5,131 bases of DNA from assembly GCA_018609665.1 (NCBI GenBank), contig JAHENN010000306.1, forward strand, positions 1 through 5,131, read 5' to 3'. This document shows, piece by piece, positions 1 to 5,035 of the stretch. Origin of the DNA: Haloarculaceae archaeon. Its GTDB lineage: Archaea; Halobacteriota; Halobacteria; Halobacteriales; Haloarculaceae. Below the pieces are notes generated by a model. The model was not told the origin of the DNA and ran no database searches. It was given only the letters and a program-made list of their open reading frames with translations. The position numbers and the translations under genes were made by a program. Numbering within the stretch: position 1 is the stretch's first letter; every line of letters begins with the position of its first letter.

Positions 1-19
1 GAGACGGTGCCGGCCTGAC

Positions 20-1162
20 TCACTCGTCGGCGGCGTCCCGCTCGATGTCGGCGCTCTCCATCGCGAACTCGCCGTTGGCGTCGCCGTTGCCGGCCGCCAG
101 CTGCCCGATGTCGTCGATGCCGAGCAGCTCGCGGGTCTCGTCGTCGAACTCGAGACTCTCGAGGCCCTCGCCATCGACACCGGCGTCACCGCCGGTGAGG
201 TGCTTGCCGTACCGGCCCAGAAGCGACGTCAGCTCCTGCGGCAGAACGTAGGTCGTCGACTCGCCCTGGCCGATCTCCGCCAGCGTCTCCATGCCGCGCT
301 CCACGACGGCGCGTTCGCCCATCGACTCGGCGGACTTCGCCCGCAGCACCGTCGAGACGGCGTCGCCCTGCGCCTCCAGGATCTGGCTCTGCTTTTCGCC
401 CTGCGCCCGGATGATGTCGGACTGCTTGTCGCCCTCGGCGCGCTCGATGGCGCTGCGCCGTTCGCCCTGCGCCTCCAGGATCATCGCCCGGCGGCGGCGC
501 TCGGCGGCGGTCTGCTGTTCCATTGCGGACTTGACGTCCCGGGAGGGCGTGACCTCCCGGACCTCGACGGCCTCGACGCGAATCCCCCACTCGTCGGTCG
601 GCCCCTCCAGCTCGCGGCGGATCCGGTCGTTGATGCGGTCCCGCCGGGAGAGGGTGGCGTCCAGCTCCATGTCGCCGATGGCGGCCCGCAGCGTCGTCTG
701 TGCGAGGTTCGAGACCGCCCGCTGGTAGTCCTCGACCTCGAGGAAGGCGCGCGTGGCGTCCATCACGCGGATGTAGACGACGGCGTCGGCAACCACCGGG
801 GAGTTGTCCTGGGTGATGGCCTCCTGTTGCGGCACGTCGAACGTCCGGGTCCGCATGTCGTACCGGTACGTCCGGGAGACGAACGGCGGCACGACGTGCA
901 GTCCCGGCTCCAGCAGCTCCCGGTACTCCCCGAAGACGGTCAGCGCCCGCTTCTCGTAGGCCTCGACGATCTCGACGGCGCTGGACACCGCCGCGATGGC
1001 GATCAACAGCAGCGCCAGCCCGACGACCAGCAGCGGGTCGAAGTCGACGACCCCGAGGGCGACGGCTGCCCCGACCGCGAACACGGCCAGCGCCGAGACG
1101 GTGAGCCGGCCCGAAAGTCCCGCGCTCGCGCGGCCGAGGTCGCGGGCAACGCTGTCTGACAT
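20..1162 (-). CDS. SPFH/band-7 (stomatin-like) membrane protein
   Basis: 380 residues. Two hydrophobic helices (about residues 20-38 and 44-62) anchor the N-terminus. An SPFH/PHB domain follows (about 63-235), with the family pattern V-E-A-Y-E-K-R near 66-72, a PGLH-x-V-P-P stretch at 86-93, Y-R-Y-D-M-R-T at 99-105 and a QEAITQDN segment at 113-120. Next comes an alanine/glutamine/charge-rich coiled coil with four 11-residue repeats (231-274), a YVLPQ segment typical of slipins (305-309), and an acidic tail (about 325-380). SPFH proteins oligomerise on the cytoplasmic membrane and organise microdomains or regulate membrane proteases; that role is inferred from the family. The ATG at 1162 is chosen because translation further upstream runs into uvrC sequence in the wrong frame and a weak TATA-like element lies about 26 bases ahead. 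In many prokaryotes the partner is an NfeD protein; none is present here, but the downstream side is cut off 19 bases after the stop. Confidence 0.93.
   Translation of the reverse strand: MSDSVARDLGRASAGLSGRLTVSALAVFAVGAAVALGVVDFDPLLVVGLALLLIAIAAVSSAVEIVEAYEKRALTVFGEYRELLEPGLHVVPPFVSRTYRYDMRTRTFDVPQQEAITQDNSPVVADAVVYIRVMDATRAFLEVEDYQRAVSNLAQTTLRAAIGDMELDATLSRRDRINDRIRRELEGPTDEWGIRVEAVEVREVTPSRDVKSAMEQQTAAERRRRAMILEAQGERRSAIERAEGDKQSDIIRAQGEKQSQILEAQGDAVSTVLRAKSAESMGERAVVERGMETLAEIGQGESTTYVLPQELTSLLGRYGKHLTGGDAGVDGEGLESLEFDDETRELLGIDDIGQLAAGNGDANGEFAMESADIERDAADE
341..472 (-). repeat. Four tandem 33-bp units encoding 11-residue coiled-coil repeats
   Basis: Residues 231-274 of the SPFH protein read as four consecutive 11-residue units of the form A-(Q/E)-G-(E/D)-x-x-S-x-(I/V)-x-(R/E): AQGERRSAIER, AEGDKQSDIIR, AQGEKQSQILE, AQGDAVSTVLR. 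The period is also visible in the DNA. The 12-mer tcgccctgcgcc begins at 363, 396 and 462, with a variant at 429, always in steps of 33, and the copies at 363 and 462 are identical over 21 bases. Similar A-E-G repeats are common in slipin and flotillin coiled coils. The exact spacing suggests internal unit duplication, or homogenisation by recombination. Confidence 0.85.
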
Positions 1163-1164
1163 GC

Positions 1165-1187
1165 ACGGCCGTACGGGCCGTCCGTAC
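1165..1187. repeat. Two overlapping, mutually exclusive inverted repeats
   Basis: ACGGCC (1165-1170) pairs with GGCCGT (1176-1181) across the 5-base spacer GTACG. GTACGG (1171-1176) pairs with CCGTAC (1182-1187) across the 5-base spacer GCCGT. Because the arms interleave, only one hairpin can form at a time. The block lies 24 bases after the uvrC stop codon and ends 3 bases before the SPFH start codon. It could act as an operator dyad, as an end-of-transcript structure for uvrC, or have no function. No T-tract follows it on the minus strand. Confidence 0.5.
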
Positions 1188-1192
1188 TTCAA
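1184..1192 (-). promoter_or_regulatory. Weak TATA-like element before the SPFH gene
   Basis: On the minus strand this reads TTGAAGTAC and is the only AT-leaning stretch in the 46-base gap. Its centre is about 26 bases before the ATG at 1162, the usual distance for a leaderless haloarchaeal transcript. It matches the TTTAWA-type box poorly, so the gene may instead be read through from uvrC. Confidence 0.28.
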
Positions 1193-1208
1193 CCCCCGCG
1201 CCGGCTGG

Positions 1209-2990
1209 CTACAGCGCCCGGTCGATGGCCGCCGCGGTGGCGTCGCCGACGCCGTCGACGTCGGACAGCTCCTCGCGGGTGGCCGACCGGACGCCGTCGA
1301 TGCTGCCGAACCGCCGCAGCAGCCGCTTCCGCAGCTCCGGCCCGACGCCCGGCACCTCGTCCAGCGCCGTCGACACCTCGTCGCGGACCGTCCCGTGGTA
1401 CTGGACGGCGAAGCGGTGGGCCTCGTCGCGGACCCGCTGCAGCAGGTGCAGCGCCGGGTCGTCGTCGTCCCAGTCGTGGACGCCGCTGTCGGTGACGACC
1501 AGCTCCTCCTCCTTCGCGAGGGCGACGACCGGCACGTCCCATCCCGTCTCCGCCAGCGCGTCCCGGGCGGCCCCGAGCTGGCCCTCGCCGCCGTCGATGC
1601 AGAGCAGGTCCGGGTCGGGACGGTCGTCCCGGCCCTCGACGGCCCGCTCGGCCCGCCACCGCAGCAGCTCCCGCATGTTGGCGTAGTCGTCGTTGCGCTC
1701 GGTGAGCTTCTTCCGCCGGTAGTCGGACTTCGCGGGGCTGCCGTCGACGAAGGCGACGTCGCTGCCGACGACGGCCGTTCCGTGGGCGTGGCTGACGTCG
1801 AACCCCTCGACCCGGTCGGGGCGGTCGAGGCCGAGCCGTCGGGCCAGGGCCGCCGCACCGTCGTCCTCGGCGCCGCGGCGGCGGGCGTTCTTTAGCGCCA
1901 GCTCCACCAGCTTCGCCTCCCGGCCGGCGCCCGGCACCCGGACGTCGACGCCCTCCGCCTCCAGCCACGCCGACAGCTCCGCGTCGCCGTGCCGCTCCGG
2001 CAGCAGCAGCGCGTCCGGCAGCGGCCGGTCGGCGTAGAACTGCGGGATGAACGCCGCCAGGACGGTCGGAACGTCGGTTCCGGTGCTTCTGGCCCCGACG
2101 TCGCCGCTCGCCGCCTCCGAGGCCTCCCGCTGGTCGGCCTCGCAGTCCACCCGGTGGCGGTCGCGGTCGACCAGCTTGCCGTCCTCACTGTGGAGGCGGG
2201 CGACGGTTGCGGACTCGCCCTCGGTGGCGACGCCGAGGACGTCGACGGTCGCCTCCTCGCCGCCGACGACCGCCTCGCCGCCGCCCTCGTGGAACGACTC
2301 GGCGGCATCCAGCTTGTCCCGCAGCGCCGCCGCCCGCTCGAAGGCCTGCTCCTCGGCGGCGGTCTCCATCTGTTGCCGCAGCGGCGTCGTCAGCACCCCC
2401 GTTTCGCCCTCGAAAAAGCGGACGACCGACTCGACGTCCTCGCGGTAGTCGGCGGCGTCGATCTCGCCCGTACACGGCGCCGTACACAGCCCCATCTCGT
2501 GGTCGAGACACGGCCGGTCGCGGTCGGCGTACTTGTGGTCCGAACAGCCCCGGAGGCCGTAGACGGACCGCAGCGCCTTCACCACCGTCTCGACGCGGCC
2601 CTTGTTCGTGTACGGCCCGAACGCCGTCGCGCCGTCGTCCGGGTCGCGGGTCACCTCGATGCGGGGAACCTCGTGGTCGGTCAGCTGCACCAGCGGGTAG
2701 GACTTGTCGTCCTTCAGCCGGACGTTGTACCGCGGCTGGTGGCGCTTGATGAGGTTCGCCTCCAGAAGCAGCGCCTGCGTCTCCGTGTCGGTGACCGCGA
2801 AGTCGAGGCCGTCGGCGGCGGCGACCATCCGCCGGACCCGCTCGCTCCGCGGGTCGGCGTACGACCGGACCCGGTCCCGCAGGTCGACCGCCTTGCCGAC
2901 GTACAGCACCGCGTCGCCGGCCTCGAACTGGTAGACGCCCGGCTCCCGCGGCAGCTCGCCGGCGCGTTCCCGGACCCTCTCCGCATCCAT
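1209..2990 (-). CDS. uvrC: UvrABC excision nuclease subunit C
   Basis: 593 residues, close to the E. coli protein (610). UvrC makes the 3' and 5' cuts beside a lesion in nucleotide excision repair after UvrA/UvrB recognition. The N-terminal GIY-YIG nuclease covers about residues 13-95: GVY 18-20, YVG 30-32, Arg38 in DLRDR, Glu77 in LLLEANLIK, N89. Cysteines 149, 161, 169 and 173 match the spacing of the E. coli [4Fe-4S] cysteines (gaps 12, 8, 4). A UVR helical hairpin for UvrB binding covers about 202-236. The RNase H-like nuclease (about 390-535) shows FDVSH with Asp398, IDGGEGQL with Asp466, and His525 in RDEAHRF. Tandem helix-hairpin-helix motifs close the protein (PGVGPELRKRLL near 546 and VDGVGDATAAA near 578). 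The ATG at 2990 starts just before the GIY domain and no closer upstream ATG/GTG is in frame. Known biology: haloarchaeal UvrABC is of bacterial type. All catalytic residues appear intact. Confidence 0.97.
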   Translation of the reverse strand: MDAERVRERAGELPREPGVYQFEAGDAVLYVGKAVDLRDRVRSYADPRSERVRRMVAAADGLDFAVTDTETQALLLEANLIKRHQPRYNVRLKDDKSYPLVQLTDHEVPRIEVTRDPDDGATAFGPYTNKGRVETVVKALRSVYGLRGCSDHKYADRDRPCLDHEMGLCTAPCTGEIDAADYREDVESVVRFFEGETGVLTTPLRQQMETAAEEQAFERAAALRDKLDAAESFHEGGGEAVVGGEEATVDVLGVATEGESATVARLHSEDGKLVDRDRHRVDCEADQREASEAASGDVGARSTGTDVPTVLAAFIPQFYADRPLPDALLLPERHGDAELSAWLEAEGVDVRVPGAGREAKLVELALKNARRRGAEDDGAAALARRLGLDRPDRVEGFDVSHAHGTAVVGSDVAFVDGSPAKSDYRRKKLTERNDDYANMRELLRWRAERAVEGRDDRPDPDLLCIDGGEGQLGAARDALAETGWDVPVVALAKEEELVVTDSGVHDWDDDDPALHLLQRVRDEAHRFAVQYHGTVRDEVSTALDEVPGVGPELRKRLLRRFGSIDGVRSATREELSDVDGVGDATAAAIDRAL

Positions 2991-3013
2991 CGGTTGGACC
3001 TTGTCGCCGAGCG

Positions 3014-3019
3014 GTATCA
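3014..3019 (-). promoter_or_regulatory. Probable TATA box of uvrC
   Basis: TGATAC on the minus strand is centred about 26 bases before the uvrC ATG at 2990, fitting a leaderless transcript. The match to the haloarchaeal consensus is moderate. A second candidate is the symmetric GATTAATC at 3057-3064, which would leave a leader of about 45 bases. Confidence 0.4.
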
Positions 3020-3058
3020 GCGTGACGCGTTTCGGGGACCGGTTTCGGGCGGAAGGGA

Positions 3059-3064
3059 TTAATC
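3059..3064 (+). promoter_or_regulatory. TATA box of the small membrane protein gene
   Basis: TTAATC is centred about 26 bases before the GTG at 3087 and is preceded by purine-rich GGAAGGGA, which resembles a BRE. The same TTAATC occurs at the same distance before mdh. There is no SD before the GTG. This supports a leaderless transcript and decides the start. The core lies within the 8-bp palindrome GATTAATC, so bidirectional use cannot be excluded. Confidence 0.65.
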
Positions 3065-3086
3065 GAAAGACGCCGAACGCCGCCGC

Positions 3087-3416
3087 GTGGACGCGCAGTC
3101 CCGCCGGCGCGTCGGCGACGCGGGGCTCGCGGCGGCCGGCACGGCCGGCCTCGCCGTCGCGCTCCTGTGGTCCGAGGTCGGCCTCCCGTACGCCGTCCTG
3201 TTCACGGCCGTGGCGGCCGTCGGCGCGGCCGGTCTGGCCGGGAACGCGAGGCGCCGGACCGGCGCGCTCGCCGCTGGTGCGGCCGTCTCGCTCGTGGCGT
3301 CCGTCTCCCGGTTCCTGCAGTACGGGGTCGAGCTCCTGGCCGCGTTGCTCCTGGTCTTGGGCCTGGTACTCGCCGCCCGGGGCGTAGAGCAGTACCGGGT
3401 CCTGCGGGCCGCCTGA
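3087..3416 (+). CDS. Small membrane protein of unknown function
   Basis: 109 residues; I do not recognise the family. The sequence is dominated by Ala, Val, Leu and Gly, with four probable membrane segments at about residues 12-28, 33-52, 58-74 and 79-97. A basic N-terminus (RRR at 6-8) and a basic loop (RRR at 55-57) suggest both face the cytoplasm. No catalytic or metal-binding motif is visible and there is no cysteine or histidine. The GTG start is chosen because a TATA-like TTAATC lies at leaderless distance and because the first helix follows directly. The gene is divergent from uvrC and 126 bases ahead of mdh, which has its own promoter, so it is probably monocistronic. The long frames on the other strand here have low-complexity Arg/Pro content and are shadows. 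Confidence 0.8.
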   Translation: MDAQSRRRVGDAGLAAAGTAGLAVALLWSEVGLPYAVLFTAVAAVGAAGLAGNARRRTGALAAGAAVSLVASVSRFLQYGVELLAALLLVLGLVLAARGVEQYRVLRAA

Positions 3417-3459
3417 ACGGGGGCGCGGTAGCCCGACGGCGCCACTCCGGGAGGCTGAT

Positions 3460-3473
3460 CCGGCGGCCGCCGG
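3460..3473. repeat. Perfect 14-bp GC palindrome between the membrane protein gene and mdh
   Basis: CCGGCGGCCGCCGG is exactly self-complementary. It lies 43 bases after the stop of the small membrane protein gene and about 40 bases before the mdh TATA box. It might form a hairpin that helps end the upstream transcript, but no T-run follows, and palindromes like this arise easily in DNA this GC-rich. Nothing else is seen in the 3417-3500 stretch. Confidence 0.4.
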
Positions 3474-3512
3474 CCCGGCGGTCGCCCGCGCTGACGACAC
3501 GAAAGACAAGAG

Positions 3513-3518
3513 TTAATC
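3513..3518 (+). promoter_or_regulatory. TATA box of mdh
   Basis: TTAATC is centred about 27 bases before the mdh ATG and preceded by the purine-rich GAAAGACAAGAG, a good BRE-like element. It is the only AT-rich patch in a very GC-rich spacer. Transcription is expected to begin within a few bases of the ATG. There is no SD in CATCTCCGACC before the start codon, which again points to a leaderless mRNA. Confidence 0.75.
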
Positions 3519-3542
3519 CGGAGCCGCGGCCCATCTCCGACC

Positions 3543-4457
3543 ATGACGAAGGTCAGTGTCATCGGCGCTGCGGGGACCGTCGGTGCCGCCGCGGGGTACA
3601 ACATCGCGCTCCGGGAGGTCGCGGACGAGCTGGTCTACGTCGACATCCCGGACCAGCGGGAGACGACCGTCGGCCAGGCCGCCGACACCAACCACGGCGT
3701 CGCCTACGACTCCAACACCACCGTCCGGCAGGGCGACTACGAGGACACCGCCGGCTCCGACGTGGTCGTCGTCACCGCGGGCATCCCGCGCGACCCCGGC
3801 CAGACGCGCATCGACCTGGCCGGCGACAACGCGCCCATCATGGAGGACATCGGCTCGTCGCTCGACGAGTACAACGACGACTACGTCACGATCACCACCT
3901 CGAACCCCGTCGACCTGCTGAACCGGCACCTCTACGAGGTCGGCGACCGCGACCGCCACGAGGTCATCGGCTTCGGCGGCCGACTGGACTCCGCCCGGTT
4001 CCGGTACGTCCTCTCCGAGCGGTTCGACGTCCCGGTGCAGAACGTCGAGGCGACCATCCTCGGCGAGCACGGCGACGCCCAGGTGCCCGTCTTCTCGAAG
4101 GTGCGCGTCGACGGCCACGACCCCGACTTCTCCGAGGCCGAACGCGAGGAGATTCTCGAGGACCTCCAGCAGTCCGCGATGGACGTCATCGAGCGGAAGG
4201 GCGCCACCCAGTGGGGTCCCGCCACCGGCGTCGCCCACATGGTCGAGGCCGTCCTCCGGGACACCGGCGAGGTGCTGCCGGGGTCGGTCGTCCTCGACGG
4301 CGAGTACGGCCACGACGACACCGCCTTCGGCGTCCCGGTCAAGCTCGGGTCCGGCGGCGTCGAGGAGGTCGTCGAGTGGGAGCTGGACGACTACGAGGTC
4401 GAGCTGATGGACGAGGCCGCCGAGAAGCTCTCCGAACAGTACGACGAAATCGCCTAA
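3543..4457 (+). CDS. mdh: Malate dehydrogenase (LDH-like, halophilic type)
   Basis: 304 residues, the same length as the Haloarcula marismortui enzyme, which it strongly resembles from memory (for example MTKVSV, GQAADTNHG, TSNPVDLLNRHLYE, GFGGRLDSARFRYVLS, ILGEHGDAQVPVFSKV). It oxidises malate to oxaloacetate with NAD+ in the cytoplasm (TCA cycle, EC 1.1.1.37). Visible features are the Rossmann glycine motif GAAGTVG at 8-14 and the NAD-selecting Asp34 in YVDIP. Arg83 in GIPRDPGQTR marks malate rather than lactate specificity. Arg89, Asn121, Asp149 and Arg152 in LDSAR, and catalytic His176 in GEHGD are also present. This group forms salt-dependent tetramers. The high Asp/Glu content with few lysines fits a salt-in cytoplasm. 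Start at ATG 3543 agrees with the family N-terminus and the promoter. The stop codon overlaps a small minus-strand ORF by four bases. Confidence 0.97.
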   Translation: MTKVSVIGAAGTVGAAAGYNIALREVADELVYVDIPDQRETTVGQAADTNHGVAYDSNTTVRQGDYEDTAGSDVVVVTAGIPRDPGQTRIDLAGDNAPIMEDIGSSLDEYNDDYVTITTSNPVDLLNRHLYEVGDRDRHEVIGFGGRLDSARFRYVLSERFDVPVQNVEATILGEHGDAQVPVFSKVRVDGHDPDFSEAEREEILEDLQQSAMDVIERKGATQWGPATGVAHMVEAVLRDTGEVLPGSVVLDGEYGHDDTAFGVPVKLGSGGVEEVVEWELDDYEVELMDEAAEKLSEQYDEIA

Positions 4458-4558
4458 TCCTCGTCGGGGGCGGCGTACTCCTCCGGGAGTCTGTCGCCGG
4501 TGAGCGACGCCCACTCGTAGAGTCGCTCCCTGTCGCCGCTACGAGCGTGCCCGGTCAT
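4454..4558 (-). CDS. Candidate 34-residue acidic small protein convergent with mdh
   Basis: ATG at 4558 reads MTGHARSGDRERLYEW, continues through SLTGDRLPEEY and ends APDED at TAG (4454-4456). Family unknown. Nine Asp/Glu against four Arg and an acidic C-terminus fit haloarchaeal protein composition, and about 85% of its third codon positions are G or C. GAGG lies 7 bases before the ATG and a TTAAGA box with a purine-rich BRE-like element lies about 38 bases before it, which would give a 12-15 base leader carrying the SD. The frame overlaps the mdh stop by only four bases, so its codon bias is not simply a shadow of mdh. It is too short to have a recognisable domain; it could be a genuine microprotein or chance. 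Confidence 0.5.
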   Translation of the reverse strand: MTGHARSGDRERLYEWASLTGDRLPEEYAAPDED

Positions 4559-4565
4559 GATAATT

Positions 4566-4569
4566 CCTC
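4566..4569 (-). promoter_or_regulatory. Shine-Dalgarno candidate of the 34-residue ORF
   Basis: The minus strand reads TGAGGAATTATC directly before the ATG at 4558. GAGG could pair with the CCUCC of 16S rRNA, with 7 bases between it and the start codon. This is notable because the other genes here look leaderless. Confidence 0.42.
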
Positions 4570-4593
4570 ACACTACATGCTGTTCGCCACACA

Positions 4594-4599
4594 TCTTAA
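4594..4599 (-). promoter_or_regulatory. TATA box, probably for the 34-residue ORF
   Basis: The minus strand reads GGGCAAAGAATTAAGATG: a purine/A-rich BRE-like segment followed by TTAAGA. Transcription would start near 4570-4573, giving a short leader that contains the GAGG. The AT-rich patch could also be read on the plus strand (TTAATT, about 23 bases before a GTG at 4621), but the segment upstream of it on that strand is not BRE-like. As the T-rich TTAATTCTTT on the plus strand it might also help end mdh transcription. Confidence 0.45.
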
Positions 4600-4681
4600 T
4601 TCTTTGCCCGTTCCCAGCGAGTGGAATCGGCCGGCAACGGGCCTCGGGGCCGTGGAACCCGGCAGCCCCATGTCGCAGACG

Positions 4682-4698
4682 TGACCGGCGCGGGGTCA
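4682..4698. repeat. Inverted repeat TGACC-N7-GGTCA at the ferredoxin stop codon
   Basis: TGACC (4682-4686) and GGTCA (4694-4698) are perfectly complementary with a 7-base GC spacer. The right arm contains the ferredoxin TGA stop codon. It may form a hairpin at the end of the ferredoxin mRNA; no T-tract follows. The rest of the 4559-4695 gap holds only the promoter and SD described for the 34-residue ORF. Confidence 0.4.
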
Positions 4699-4935
4699 GA
4701 TCACCTGGTCGCCGCCGTCGTAGACCTCGATGGCGTCGACGGGGCACGACCGGGCGGCGAACTTCGCATCGAGTTCCGCGCCGTCGGGCACCTCTCGCTC
4801 GAAGACGTCCGGCTCCACCTCCTCGGCGCCCGCGAGGTCGGCCTTGCCGTCGTCGGTATCCTCCTCGAAGGCGTCCCACTCGGCGGTGCACTGGAACATC
4901 CCGATGCAGGTGTCGCGGTCGAATCTAACTTTCAT
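4696..4935 (-). CDS. Three-cysteine ferredoxin, probably [3Fe-4S]
   Basis: 79 residues, cytoplasmic one-electron carrier. The cluster motif is Cys10-IGMFQ-Cys16 near the N-terminus and Cys64-Pro near the C-terminus (ARSCPVDAIEV). This is the layout of small ferredoxins with a single 3Fe-4S or a labile 4Fe-4S cluster. Met13 takes the place of the second cysteine of a CxxCxxC motif. There are no other cysteines. It differs from the larger plant-type [2Fe-2S] ferredoxins also abundant in haloarchaea. An acidic middle segment (21-58) fits salt adaptation. Start: ATG at 4935 (MKVRFDRDTC) is preferred because a TATA-like ATTTGA lies about 26 bases ahead. In-frame ATGs at 4944 and 5004 would give longer forms, but 4944 is too near that box and the extension from 5004 (MCATAPAGDRRR) is not ferredoxin-like. 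The redox partner cannot be told from the neighbours. Confidence 0.92.
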   Translation of the reverse strand: MKVRFDRDTCIGMFQCTAEWDAFEEDTDDGKADLAGAEEVEPDVFEREVPDGAELDAKFAARSCPVDAIEVYDGGDQVI

Positions 4936-4957
4936 AACCTCCATTGGGGCGAGAGGG

Positions 4958-4963
4958 TCAAAT
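4958..4963 (-). promoter_or_regulatory. TATA-like box of the ferredoxin gene
   Basis: The minus strand reads CACATTTGACC, with ATTTGA centred about 26 bases before the ATG at 4935. This predicts a start of transcription at or next to that ATG and supports it over the in-frame ATG at 4944. A GGAGG lies only two bases from the 4935 ATG, too close to be a normal SD. Confidence 0.45.
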
Positions 4964-4965
4964 GT

Positions 4966-4982
4966 GTGACGCCGGCGGTCAC
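4966..4982. repeat. Dyad GTGAC-N7-GTCAC in the divergent ferredoxin / Tat-protein control region
   Basis: GTGAC (4966-4970) and GTCAC (4978-4982) are perfectly complementary across GCCGGCG. The dyad begins three bases upstream of the ferredoxin TATA-like box, where the BRE would lie, and about 20 bases upstream of the TTTATT box of the plus-strand gene. This is a position where a regulator could affect either promoter. Operator function is inference only. Confidence 0.4.
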
Positions 4983-5003
4983 CCGCGGGAGCCGTCGCGC
5001 ACA

Positions 5004-5009
5004 TTTATT
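5004..5009 (+). promoter_or_regulatory. TATA box of the Tat-signal protein gene
   Basis: TTTATT within ACATTTATTTCC is the best haloarchaeal TATA match in the window. It is centred about 29 bases before the ATG at 5036, so the mRNA would have a leader of zero to a few bases. There is no SD before the ATG. Confidence 0.65.
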
Positions 5010-5035
5010 TCCAGAGTGCCGTATATGCCTCGTGC

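Noticed and set aside
1163..1858. In-frame extension of the SPFH frame upstream through the uvrC 3' region
   Set aside because: The extension is a low-complexity Ser/Thr/Arg translation antiphase to uvrC codons; uvrC in the other frame has full domain support.
2991..3509. In-frame extension of UvrC to an ATG at 3509
   Set aside because: It would overlap the whole small membrane protein gene and adds sequence without family similarity; the GIY-YIG domain starts right after the ATG at 2990.
3513..4514. Long minus-strand frame opposite mdh
   Set aside because: A mirror of mdh codon bias, with repetitive Val/Asp/Gly content and no domain; mdh is certain on the plus strand.
4568..4594. 8-codon leader peptide MCGEQHVV before the 34-residue ORF
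   Set aside because: The predicted transcription start near 4570 lies downstream of its ATG, so it would not be in the mRNA.
4573..4671. 32-codon minus-strand frame between the ferredoxin gene and the small ORF (MGLPGSTAPR...)
   Set aside because: No promoter or SD at the right distance, non-acidic composition, and it contains rare AT-rich codons where the promoter of the next ORF lies.
4601..4680. Possible tRNA or structured RNA in the ferredoxin-to-small-ORF gap
   Set aside because: Only a short GGCC-CCGA-GGCC hairpin is visible; no cloverleaf, T-loop or anticodon arm can be built.
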